Assembly (NCBI GenBank): GCA_900239685.1
Contig: OENT01000054.1
Location: forward strand, 62,001 to 126,000
DNA from: Rotaria macrura
Lineage: Eukaryota > Rotifera > Eurotatoria > Philodinida > Philodinidae
Direction of reading: 5' to 3'
DNA length: 64,000 nucleotides
Positions 1 to 11,775 of the stretch are shown here, piece by piece. The position numbers and the translations under genes were made by a program. Under the pieces are notes generated by a model. It was not told the DNA's origin, made no database searches, and saw nothing but the letters and a program-made list of their open reading frames with translations. The first letter of the stretch is position 1, and each line of letters starts with the position of its first letter.

Positions 1-1980
1 GACTGAAGATAGTTCTAAAATAATTCTCGATGATTTATTCGTAGGACACTATTAGAATGAAACAATCGAAAAATAACTCTCATCATTCAAGTATTTCATA
101 TTGAAGTGTATCAATTTTACCGAATTCACGCTGTAATATAAAGTATCAGCACGAAAGTCAAAAGAAATACTTTGTTGTAATGAACTTCGGTTTATCGTGG
201 AATTCTATGTGAAGATTAATAATCGGTGAAGTCTCAAGTTTTGTTTCAAATTCCAATTTCAATTTCAATGCGAACGAAAATCTTCTTGCTTCTGATGTCT
301 AGTTCGACTTCAAACATATTCTATATCGCTTAGTTGTATTGGATTTATATCAATGCTAAGTATCAGAGACCCAACCAGGTTGGTATTTTATAGGCCTACA
401 ACTTGCGAATCTGCCTGTGCCTGCAAGATAATTTTCCCTGCCTGGCCTGCAAGCCAAGGTCTGTCCATTTTTTTAGCCTATATCGTGATAAGAATAGAAT
501 ATTATTGAGTATTAGATTTTATAGAAAGTTCAATCAGTTAATGGGTCAATTTAGATGACAGTAATGAACATTTTCTGAAGTGAAAATTTAAGAAGATATG
601 TAAAATTGCTTGCTATTGAATGGCGTTCCTTTCTTTTATATGTGTCACACTTTATAAGAATTAGAATAGAACCAAAACTCTGACCGACAGAGAAACCTCT
701 CTCGTTAGTTAAAGTTAGACTAGGAAAGCGTAATAGTTCACTATAAGGAAGCTTCTTTTAGGTAATGAATGCTTTGGAGCAAAAATAGACTAGCGTAAAA
801 ATAGACTGCTGAATATAATGAGGTACTTATATAATGAGAGTGTAGATGGTATACGCTTTTACTCTACATTTAATATTAATTTAAAAACATATATATTAAG
901 AAAAATAAAGCAGTCGGCGAATAAATATTCAGAAAGTTTAAACATTTCCATCAGGCTATATGACTAATCCAAATAATGGCTAACATGCCGATAGTTAAGT
1001 AGAACTGATTACCGCCAACCTTCGTATTTAAAATATTCATGGACTTAATCAAATTATTCGAGTGTACTGCGAGACGATACACTAGAGTCAAATTCTTTCA
1101 ATAATCACTTTCCAATGCATGAAATAAGTTTTTGCACAAGAATATCGTACATGCAGGTCGGCTTCATAGCGTATCGATTCCCTCTTTTATGTTAATAAAC
1201 TGGAATACTATTCCTAGTAGGTTGTGTTGTTAGAGTTATTCGTGAATATTTTTCCTGAATGAATTTTTTTTTAAATTCTTCCTATTCAAATACTATCCTT
1301 GAAATCTAACTCATTTGAATCAGTTCTTTAAACATAATTGAACCTCTGCTAGACATCCTGAAAGAATAGAAAAGTAAACGAATCACTAGATCATGAATAG
1401 TATATGTTGTCATGGAAAAAATGCTGATGAAAGATAGCGATTCATCCCTAGAATTCCTTGAGAGGAAAACACCAATTGTACTACGTATGTCTTCTTCGGT
1501 CGTGACTAATAATAATTTTCTTTGATTCTTGATCAAATGTTTTCTTTCATATTTATCTGTGTGTATTCTTGATTTGATTAATCTTTGGAATCCATTGATT
1601 TTTTAGGGTTGCTTTGAAGAGATTCTCCGGAGAATAAACTGTAAGTGCGATGTCAATGTCACAGTCAAAATCAATTGAATGGTGAAATTCTTTTTATCCT
1701 ATTGTTGTAAATGTTAACAAACGGTAGTTGTTCTGTCGAAATTAATGATTACCGAGGCCACACTATGACGATTTCAGATAGATGAAGAGTTATAGTGTTG
1801 ATAGTACCATAATTTATTTAGCTTTCTCATATCCTAAATCCCACTGTTCACATACACTACACGTGTTTATATAGGCAACCAAGAGAGAGAAGGAAAATAT
1901 ACAATAAGAGAAAAGATAGAAAACAATAAGAAGATGAGGATAACAGGAAAGATAATTAGGGAAGATGGTATATGTATTTT
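1..1980. other. intergenic, no gene seen
   Basis: No ORF here looks better than chance for DNA this AT-rich. The only compositional oddity is a more GC-rich patch at about 365-475. It holds a perfect 6+1+6 inverted repeat (CCAACC A GGTTGG) and repeated GCCTGCAAG words, and could be a transposon relic. Confidence 0.5.
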
Positions 1981-2574
1981 TTGGGGGCAAAATTGGGATC
2001 CGATCAAATCTAAGATTTGACCAGACAAAATTGAGATTTGGTTAGAGATGAATCCAAACAATCGAAATAATTAAAATGAAAATATAAGAACTTCTTTTTT
2101 TATTAATGTGTATCTTTTTTCCTAACACATTAACAAATCAAGATACTTTGGTTTATTTATCCATATTGGAACAACCAGCACTTTTCGAATGATATTTTGG
2201 AAAATAAAACATTCCCGTTTTTTAGCATGGATATTGTTTCGTACTGCACTTGCCATTACAATCACAAGTGTGACGAGTTCTTGATCCACGCACGTAAAGT
2301 TTACACGCTTCAATAAATGTAGTGGTTTTTAAACTGCTACTAGCAATTTATTGTAAATCTTCTGGGCAAGCTGTTTTTAAATCAAACAGTTCTTCAACTG
2401 AATATGCATTTTGTAATTTACCATACTGACAAGCCAATCTATAGGTAACTTACTCACCTTTTTCTGTTTTTCAATTCCATTTCACTTCTAGTGAAGCACA
2501 TGTTTGTTTAAATTTATCTCTGACCAAATCCTAATTTCGTCCAGCCAAAATTGGAATCCCAATTTTGCCCCCAA
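1981..2574. mobile_element. non-autonomous DNA transposon with long imperfect terminal inverted repeats
   Basis: The two ends are inverted copies of each other. The first 19 bases, TTGGGGGCAAAATTGGGAT, are identical when the right end is reverse-complemented. The similarity resumes further in with a block reading about AAATTRRGATTTGGTYAGAGATRAAT. The repeats therefore span roughly 63-73 bases at each end of a 594-bp unit. The interior has only a 63-codon minus-strand ORF that I do not recognise, so no transposase is evident. I could not settle a target-site duplication: the flanks read TATGTATTTT on the left and CATATTCATG on the right, with a possible TA duplication if the ends lie slightly further out. 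Superfamily is therefore open. Confidence 0.7.
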
Positions 2575-4142
2575 CATATTCATGTCAGCAGAATAAGTAA
2601 CGAGCTGATCGTACTCATGAAAGGATGAAAGGGAAAAGATATGTTGACATGGAAAAGCCAGAAAAGACAAAACGTGATGTAAGAATGCTTTCGACATAGA
2701 ACGTCACACACAGACACTTCGTTTCTGATACTGACCTCGTTGAAATCAGGTTTCTGAGCCCGATGTAGTTTATCAATGAAGGTGTTTGCTGGGTGACTGA
2801 CGCTCTGTCATGTGGGGACAAGCATAACTGTTTGACTACTCAATACTGTACGGTTTCTTCGATTAACAAATTAACGATCATTGTTTCTCATCTAATTCTA
2901 TCTAAAAATCTTCGATCATGAATATTTTTACAAAGAAATCATCGTTCGTGAAGAGAACTATTTTGAACAGGTCGTATGAGCTAAAGTCATTTTGAGCTTA
3001 CTCACGACTGTACATTGATGTTTCATGCGAAACGGATTATTAAATATCCTAATTTTGATCTTGAGTATAATACACAAGTTTTCTCATTGAAAATTCGACA
3101 TTTCTATCGAATGGAAATATTTTCAAATACCAAAACTTAAAATATTTAGCATAGTTATGTATAATAGTAACTCTAAAGCATATGAATTGAACACATGTTT
3201 TTATTCATCTTGAATTTATTATTCATATTAGTTAGATCGTTCTTTCGTCAATAGTTGGTTTTTGAATTTCTTATTCAGTCCTGAATTATGCAACTATAGT
3301 AGAACTATAATATCTAATAAATAATCTAGATTTAAAAAGGTAAACTTGTCTAAATCAATAAATAGGATGGGAATCAAAACTATGATCGATCGCAGTTCTT
3401 TTTAACTTTTTGACTTCATCGGTGTGAGAAATGGTAGGAGTATTATGAATCTGAATATTCTTTATCATTCCTAGAATCATTCAGTCGGAGAAAATGTATC
3501 CATTAATATTCAGAAGTCATTTGTTAGTAACATTTGAATGAATATAGCTAAAACTTTTACATCGATTCTCTCCGTAGTAGTATAGCATCATTTCATATTG
3601 AATAAATCAAGGGACTGTCGGCTAGATGAAAATCCCATTGTGACAGATAATCATCTTGTTTATATTGAGGATTTGTAGTGAAATTTCAATTATTAGTCAT
3701 CTAGATGATAACAAAATACAAAGAAAATCTAGAAGACTAATTATTTTCGCAAAAAATCTTCGAATAAAAACAAGAACTAGTCATGAAAATTCCGATATTC
3801 AATGTTCTGGGTTACCGAAAAAAAAAAGAATTGATAAAGTTTATATAAGACATGGTGAGTACTTTATAGAAAAATCGCTAATTATGGACTACGAAAAATA
3901 CTATAGTTAAGATTCAATTCTAGTTGGATTAGCATTTCAATCATTTTGATATTTTCCAATATATCCATAGAACAGAGATTTGTAACCATGCTCGTTATTG
4001 ATCCGAAATATTTTCATATTATTAAAAAAATAATACAAAAAAACGAACGCAATTATAATTTCGCGTAGTGAACATGCAATACAATTGACTCGTCGTTCGA
4101 TTTTTAGTTTAATAATAACAGTAAAAAGTTTTCTTCTTGTTA
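2575..4142. other. intergenic, no gene seen
   Basis: An 84-codon plus-strand ORF (3656-3910) is present, but its composition is biased (Lys/Ile/Ser) and it shows no domain. I see no supported gene, RNA or repeat here. Confidence 0.45.
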
Positions 4143-7100
4143 TCACCAGTCCATTCCGGGTACACCTTCAAATAATTTATTGTAGCATTTACCTTCAGGT
4201 CTATTAAAATGCCCGTACGGATCAGTTTTGGATAAAACTTGTAAACAAGTCCAACAAAAATAAGCATGACATTTAATACAAGTCATCTTATTACAACCAT
4301 CTATTTTCTAAACAAAATAAAGAAACATTTTGATTTCTAAACAAGTAATCGAAGAGAAAAATTCATTCGTACATCAACAAATATCAAACATGTTGGACAT
4401 TGTCGAGCCGTTTTTCGAATAGTTTCTACCGAAGCCATATCATCCATAAGACGATTAAAAATTTTACCATATTTTTGCTCAAGTACTAATTTTTCTTCTG
4501 CTGTTGCATTTTGATATTCTTTATAAATGTCTTTCAATTTATCTAACAGAAGAACAAAAAAGATATTTTACATATTTGATTATGTTCAAAACTTAGAAAG
4601 AACAACATACTTTCAGAATATTGACATGGATTAACACCATGAAATGTTTTTCCACATATTGTACAAAACACAAATGAACATGTGGCACATTCACCTAATG
4701 TATTTTTAAGATGATCATTTGTTCCTTGTGTTACAATGACAGGATTTTGACAACGAGGACAATAGATAATGTCAGACATTGAATCAATACTTAATTGAAA
4801 TAAAAGACGATCATAACGATGAAAGGTTGTTTTATCAACGCAAGATGCTATCTGTGCCGGTGTTAATTCAACATTGCACGATACATTCACTGGACATGTT
4901 ATCGATTTCACTTTTCCATCGGTAATTATTGTTTCTAGATAGGACTTTATGCATGATTTACATGCTGCACCTGAACATGAATAACATAAAAAGCAGTCAC
5001 TGCCAGAAACATCATCAACACAGATAGGGCATGTTATTAAAGTACGTGAAAGAATTATTAATCGTTTTTCACACTCATAATTATGAATAGTTGCTGCGAC
5101 TTGTGCCGATGTTAATTGAGGTTTTAATGATTCACTAGTTGTCGAAGGAAACGATGATGTTAAATCGAGTGTTTTTATTATTTTCAACCATTCAAGTGCT
5201 TGTGCGCTCAACGATGTATACCAAAGAAATAGAATTGGTTCATTACTATTTTCCAACCACATGTTATTTAAATACTCTCTTAATATTTGTAACTAAGAAA
5301 CCAGAAAAGAATAAGACAACTTTAGTGATTTGAAATTAAACCTTTCGGAGTCCTACTTGTGGAGATGGGGATAGGACTCCTCTTTTCGAAAAAACTAAAA
5401 GTTTACTACGAAGCTTACATATTGTCTACGAAGAATTGTAACCAATGAATCCCGTTCAGGAGTAAGATTAATAAGCATGCACTCAAATTAATTTTTCATG
5501 TTTGCTATGAATGTCAATATTTTATTGGCAGTAATAGAAAGGAGAATTAGAATATTAGTGAAGATATTTATTTTTTGCAGTACTCAATTGAGAAGGATAC
5601 GGTTTCCAAATTTGTCAAATCACTTTTATCTGGGCAATATGTGCATTACATGAATCTGATTATCGGCAAATTCTTATCAAGACCATGAATTTTTTAATGT
5701 AAAACGTCGAATAAAATTGTATTCGTCTTCAAGAATACTTGGCGACTGAAACTTCAAATTTCCGGCTATATTGTGATCACGGCTAGCAATGCACCAGCCT
5801 ACGATCAATCGTAAGAGAAACATTGAAAGCAGAATTTCCACATTCTTAATTTAAGGAACTAGTCTTTGAGTAAACGCTTTGTGATGGCAATGTTGTGTCT
5901 TTTTTCTTTGAGTCTTTGAGTAAAGGATGAACTTAAATTTCATTATCTTTTTCAAGACACTATGCAGCTCATAAGAAACTTGCAGGTTTGTAGATATTAT
6001 CGGCATGATAAAAATGACCTTTTACTTAGTAGATCCTTTCAAAGAAACTATTGATTTTGAACGATTTCTTACAATGGACATCTATGAGAATAATTGGAAA
6101 CTAGACTGGTCCCATATTTTATCTATCATGGAAGTTTCTATGGATCATGTTATGAAAGACGAGTTAGTTTTTGATTCGAATGAAATATTGCAGCTTTATT
6201 TTGAACCTCTCTCTCGTACTTTAGCCTTTGAGAAGAATTAAATTTATCTAAACTTGAATAGCGTTATTGGATGTGAAACCTTTTTCGAACATGAGTATGA
6301 TGAATTTTCGGATTGTTTTATGTATTGATGTTCTATTCAATTCTTTGAGATCCTATGTTCAAAAATTTTCTCATTTATTATAATCCAGTGCAGTTCTCTG
6401 TGTGACCAAAAGTTCAGGCTAAAACTTGGAAAAAAAACATTTTACTAAAAAGTGGAAATCCACAAAACGAGATTTCAAAGGCACTTGTAACTTTATGTCA
6501 ATGAAATTATAACATGAACTCATGTCCTGTGAGATCTTTTTAGATTTACTCGTCTTTCATTGATGTGCACAATAACAGATCACAAACTTTTAAGTACTTT
6601 GCATGCTTTGATGATCCAAATCTAGATGATAATAGTCAATGCATGTGATCCATTCATTTAAACTACTGTGTTCCAAAAAAAATTGACGTGAACTTAACTC
6701 TAATTTGAACTCCTTTTATGACTGAAAGTAAACATCATCTAATGTTCTTTTGAATTTCTTTCAAATCTTAATCTATATTGAATGAAGCACCGGAGATTTC
6801 ACTATTATTCACTAAGTCACATTATCAGTAGAATCAGTCTTGATAAAAAATAGACACAAAAACGAACTAACCTACTTTTCAAATGAACTTTTCTGTTTTG
6901 TGAACAACAGCGATGTACACGAAGTAATTAACTATGGAACAGATCAACTTTTGATTTGAATTTTACAATCGATCGATTTACTTTGATTCAATCACCTGAC
7001 TGTGAAATTCATTGGGATTGGTACGCAATCGATAAACTATAGTAATCCTGATATGTTAAATAGTAAAACGTATACTATTCGAGAATCAATACAATGACAT

Positions 7101-7842
7101 AAAAAGCCCAAAGTTCATTAACAACAACCGTATCCATTCTATTGTCTAGTAACTCAGTTAGTCGATTAGACATGAACGACTTTCACAAGTACGACAAAAA
7201 ACAATTAACAATCGAATTGCTAGAAGTTTTGAAAAATGAAAAGAAAATAAACTCTTTTGGATCCAATAGAGTTAAACGAGTTTTTCTTTAAATGACTTCT
7301 AATGTACACAATCATATATTTTTTCCAAACAAAATGATATACAGTGAGCGATGATTAACTATTTAATACATCGATAAAAAGATAAGCAAACTGAATCAAT
7401 ACGCCGCTGGGTATGCTACTCAATTCAATAAGTTACATCGATAAAAACATCTTGTTCTATCATACAATTGTGAATTTTCTCTACCTGTTCATTACTCATC
7501 CAAATACATTCAAGTTGAAACGATGGTGATGCGATCGATGGATAATCGTTTGGTAAAGTAAAACGTAGATATATGGGTGGTAAATATTGAACACGACGAA
7601 GTTGATCTATTGAATATTATTTCAAAAAAAAAGATATGGAATAATAAGAAAATTGTTTTCTTCTACGTACTTGAGTGATATTCGATGTAATATTCCTCGG
7701 GTACTATCACTTCAACGACTAGAGTACCACGTGTGTTGTCTGTTGTTGTAGATTTTTTGTTTATTTCAAATGTTGTTTCATCGAGAATACTGGCTAGAGC
7801 ATCTAATTCATCTCCCTGCGCTTCTGAGTCAGCAGTGGACAT
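4143..7842 (-). CDS. RNF14: RNF14-type RWD-RBR E3 ubiquitin-protein ligase
   Basis: RING-between-RING ubiquitin ligase of the RNF14/ARA54 type, 436 residues against 474 in human. Minus-strand exons: 7671-7842, 7485-7606, 4611-5292, 4373-4542, 4143-4307; all junctions are GT-AG and in phase. The N-terminal RWD domain (residues 1 to about 135) opens with the RNF14-like DSEAQGDELDALASI. RING1 starts CPICVDDVSGSDC. The IBR holds YCPRCQNPV and FCTICGKTFHGVNPC. The catalytic Rcat has KIDGCNKMTC, whose first Cys is the expected thioester-forming residue. In RING1 the usual histidine ligand is absent: the core is CSGAACKSC where human has CRHVYCKAC. The acidic C-terminal tail is shorter than in human. 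The start is the ATG at 7842-7840. The intron 5293-7484 is 2.2 kb whereas the other three are about 64-68 bases. Confidence 0.9.
5293..7484 (-). other. large RNF14 intron
   Basis: This 2192-base intron interrupts the C-terminal end of the RWD region. It contains a perfect 9-bp inverted repeat, GGAGTCCTA at 5347-5355 and TAGGACTCC at 5372-5380. It also holds a 78-codon opposite-strand ORF (6005-6241) of protein-like composition but no recognisable domain, which I do not call a gene. Confidence 0.6.
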
Positions 7843-10267
7843 GGTCAATAATCTTCAAAAAGAAAACATTTTATTTTCAACCATAAACTTCGAATCTCGA
7901 GTAACTATTTCTAGTGGATGATGCAACCATACGATCAATTGAGTAATATTTAAATTTTGTGTAGAAAAAGGTAATCCTGATAAAAAAATTGTTTCTCATA
8001 TTTGTTTTGAATGTCATACGTACATTACATAGAGAAATAATGGTATTTATTTTATTTACAGATAGTTGAAGCTTTCATCGTGAAAACAGTTATTCATAGG
8101 AGATGTTTGAATGATTGCATCATTGATCAACGATTCATCTTTCTATTAGAAAGCCTTGTTTAAACGTTTTTCGATATGATCAATGAGAAAAATCGAACTG
8201 TTCAGATTTTTGTTAAAGAAAAATTCTAGGAAAATAACTGAACAAAGAAATATTGTGAATGCAAGCCATATTATACACAAATGAAAGAGAACAAACTTTT
8301 CTTCTTTGTTAAAATAGAGTTGTAATAATTCAAGTCTTTGTAGAAAAAAATCAATAAATACGTATTTCACCTATCTCTATTCTTGTCGAACAACTATTTC
8401 ACATGAGTTATATTAGTATTTTATTGTATAAACAAACGAAGAATTAATAACAATCGAACGGATTAAGAATTTCGTCAGTCGTGTTTTTTTTTAGCAAAGT
8501 GCACTTTTTTCATGAAGATAAATTTCAAACATTTTCCATAGATTATTTTTCTTATATTAGAATTAGAAGAACATGCACATTTCGTCTTCTTCGCATCTCA
8601 ATAAGATTAAACATGTTGAGTAGTTATTTGCATTTTCTCAATAAATCCTTCACGTCTTTTAATACTAGTTCGATTGTTTAGAAGCATCATCAGTTAGGCA
8701 CAGCTGTTTCTACTAATATTTATTAGTTTAATGTATGAAAAAATATTCGAATACTCGATTTGAAATCTAATAACCATTTTTAGGATATTATTATGATGAT
8801 GTTTGACACTTCAGAGCAAGAGATATCCTCATCATATGGAAAACCTAAACGAAAATATGAGGGAAGTTCGTCGAATAATCTAGAAAAATAAGCATGGTCA
8901 TATTAGTTTCTGATCAAACAAGAATAGAACAAGAAAAAGAGGATTAATCTCTATTAAAATAAGGCAGAAGAGGTTTTGGGATACATTTTAACGTTTACAC
9001 ATATCCATAGTAGTTCTTAAACAAAAAGATTTTTCGAGCAAGGAAATGTTACTTTCATCAACAAAATTTATTGCGTAGATACTAATTTTTCTAACAGGGT
9101 GCAACATATTGCATAAATTGGTTTTAGTAAGAATTTCGTACAATTTCATTCTGCACGGTACACTTGCTACTCGGAACCTTCATTGTGTATATTATGCGTA
9201 AATATTCATATAGCATCGATAAAATAGGATTGATTGGCTGCTCACCACATGAGTCTCATAGAAACCAATTAGATTCTGCTAGTAGATGTCGGCATTTTAC
9301 TGAAAGTTGGATGAAATATATAAAAGGAACTTGTATCATTAGACACTTGATATATGAAATGATCTATGGTTCATAGAAAATACTGACTAAGCGTTATTAG
9401 CTAATTAGTGCTTTTTTTTTGAATAAAGTTTTGTAAGACACTTGTCTTGACTGTCTTAAGCGACTTAATACTGTGTTGATTTTTATTCACAATACTCCTC
9501 AGGTCATTGTAATATTTGTCCATGTTGAAGAATTATAATTCCTCTTCTACAATTGTTACTCTAAGATAGTAGTTTCGCATGATTATAACGGTATTCTAAT
9601 CGACTCATATACTTGGTTTCATCCTCTAGACAGTTAGGGATCTGACTTTCTATGAAGTGATAGAAAAATCTCTCTGTGAACATACACTATGTCTTTTCAA
9701 GCACTTCTAAAAAACTGCAGTCGATTGATATTAAAGAATAAAATAGTGTACCATTAAAATTCTATCCTCTTCATGAGATTCTGTAATTATACTGACTCTG
9801 TATGACAATAATTTGTTGATATATTCAGATTCTCTTGACAAAATGATGTAAATAAATTTCGAAACTCCCGCAATTGACTCATTGATGAATCGGAAAGTAA
9901 GAAAGAACATTAGGTGAGTGTTATAAAACAATATAATTTTTGTCTTCCGTTTTCCATGATAAAGAAAAAGAGAATTAAACATAAGAGTCGTATTCGAATG
10001 TAGTGTGCTCGAGTATTTTGTCTTCAATGACTTCGATCGTTTGTCATTTAGTTTTTCATAATTCACACGTACGAGAATTCATCTTTGGAATTCTTTTGAT
10101 AGAGAAAAATATCCTAAAAACACCAGTTCAAAGTCAAAAACTGCCTGTTTTTGGAAAAATTTGATCAGCGAGTTACGACTATAACTCATATTGTTAGTTG
10201 CCAATTGACATGACGTGTCTGGCGTAATTACACAATGCGCCTCGAAAAATACTGAAATAGCGTTTAA
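7843..10267. other. intergenic, no supported gene
   Basis: This region lies upstream of RNF14. It holds only short ORFs, including minus-strand 9731-10066 (111 codons), near the length expected by chance in DNA this AT-rich. Minus-strand 10079-10297 encodes a peptide that begins like a signal sequence (MMTVFLLIFVLNAISVFFEA). It starts only 15 bases from the next plus-strand ORF, so at most one of the two is likely to be real. Confidence 0.4.
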
Positions 10268-10312
10268 AACAAAAATCAACAAGAAAACCGTCATCATCTA
10301 ACACTATTCAGC

Positions 10313-11101
10313 ATGCAGCTAAAAGGGAAATATCGAACTAACAAGACCATTCAATATTGTAAAAGATGTTACCATAATTCATCACCGAGTCCTGCCTTTT
10401 GTAAAGTATCTGTGGATAAAGGAAAACGCTGGCGATTGATCGATCTATTGAGTAAAATCAGTCAGTCACCGGAAAGTTCCAACAAAATAGTTGTGCGACG
10501 GAATTGGAATTTTTCACAGTACAACGGCTATTCATGGTCACCGAAACAAAAGATGACACCACCGAAACATTCCTTCTTTACCAACAGACCTGATTTCATT
10601 TATCAACCCCATGTCAAATTTCTCAAAGTTAACCAGCATCTTTTCGATTTGGCTCTTCAAAATGTATCAAATGTTTTAAAAGATGTCAGTAATATAGAGT
10701 AACTACTCGACATTCATTCATCTGACACTACTGTAACGTTGATATATTTTCTGGATGGTTCGAAACACTGTTTTCCAACTGATTGGTTGCATGCATCGCG
10801 ACATGCTTTTGGTGGCCATTTTGCCGACTATAAAATGTTTTTTACATGCGAATATTGTCCTTTCGGACCAAAAATTCGTAGCCAAATAACAGAAGATTCT
10901 AGAATCAGAGAAGTTTTATTCTTAAACACACATCAAAAACAAAATGGACAATGGGGCTGTTGCTCGAAAGGTACTTGGTTACCTTCATTAGCAGATGATC
11001 GATGTTCGCACAAAGAAATACGAAGCCGAAAAAAAACTCAACGACGGGAAAGTTATAATTTAACTAAGCAAGCAGTGATCTCCACAAATTGTCATGAATG
11101 A
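10313..11101 (+). pseudogene. unrecognised coding stretch with one in-frame stop
   Basis: One reading frame stays open from 10268 to the TGA at 11099-11101 except for a single TAA at 10700-10702. Two stop-free segments of 129 and about 132 codons share the frame. This is far too long for chance in DNA this AT-rich. No AG acceptor lies between 10703 and about 10760, so an intron does not remove the stop. The first part has YCKRCYHNSSPSPAFC and is basic. The second has FLDGSKHCFPTDWLHASRH, FFTCEYCPFGPK and GQWGCCSKGTW, so it is Cys- and His-rich. I do not recognise the family. It could be a recently broken gene, a sequencing error, or a transposon-derived domain. A downstream ORF (11121-11495) may be a further exon after a short intron with acceptor TTGTTTAG at about 11145. 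Confidence 0.5.
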
Positions 11102-11146
11102 AATTCTTTGAAGATTTGTATTGATCTATCAATTTATATATTGTTT

Positions 11147-11495
11147 AGCTCACTTATCTCATTCATCAGAAATAAAGATCAAAACAGATGTAAACTCAGA
11201 TATTCTTAAAGGTACTTATTATTGGGAGTGTCCGATCTTCATCCTAATCTCACCTAGCCTCTTGAATTTACTACTAAGATACGAACAAAACACAATGAGT
11301 AATATTCCACTTGGTGAACTCGATCAAATGACACACGTCTCGAGATCTATCTTCTTTGATAGTTTGACTCATCTAGTAAGTATGTTGTTGCAGATGAGAA
11401 GGTTAGCCATAGGCAACAACCGAAATTGCACCGAGCCTACTATTGATGGTTTGATTAGTGAATTTTTATTTTCTGCAGATGACGAAAAACTTTGA
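11147..11495 (+). CDS. possible downstream exon of the preceding broken gene
   Basis: An open frame follows a pyrimidine-rich acceptor (TTGTTTAG). It can be joined in phase 1 to the previous ORF through a weak GTCATG donor near 11091. The encoded segment contains SDILKGTYYWECPIF and a Leu-rich stretch. No domain is recognised. The join is speculative, and the ORF alone is of borderline length. Confidence 0.25.
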
Positions 11496-11775
11496 TCATA
11501 GATCGTATCAAAATATATAATAAACACTTCTTTCGAACCTTTCGTTTGAAACACATTAATAGATCGATTGAATGACCTCCAGCTTCCTGAAATATTCATC
11601 AAATATTGGTTTTCTTGAACCAGACAAACGAAGTATTGCTTTTATTCATCATGCAATATCTTCTTTGAATAAAGTGCAGTTAGATTAGGAAAAACATTAT
11701 TTTTTGTTCTAGTTGTGCTTGGCCCCCGATTTAAAACACATAAAATAAAAAGTAAAACCGTCCAGTAGTGAACAT

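Noticed and set aside
6005..6241. 78-codon plus-strand ORF inside the RNF14 intron
   Set aside because: Protein-like composition but short, unrecognised and without splice or promoter support; kept only as a note on the intron.
9731..10066. 111-codon minus-strand ORF
   Set aside because: A few ORFs of this length are expected by chance in DNA this AT-rich; no domain, splice partner or initiation context was found.
10079..10297. minus-strand ORF beginning with a signal-peptide-like segment
   Set aside because: Starts 15 bases from the better supported plus-strand frame, leaving no room for promoters; hydrophobic starts are common in T-rich antisense frames.
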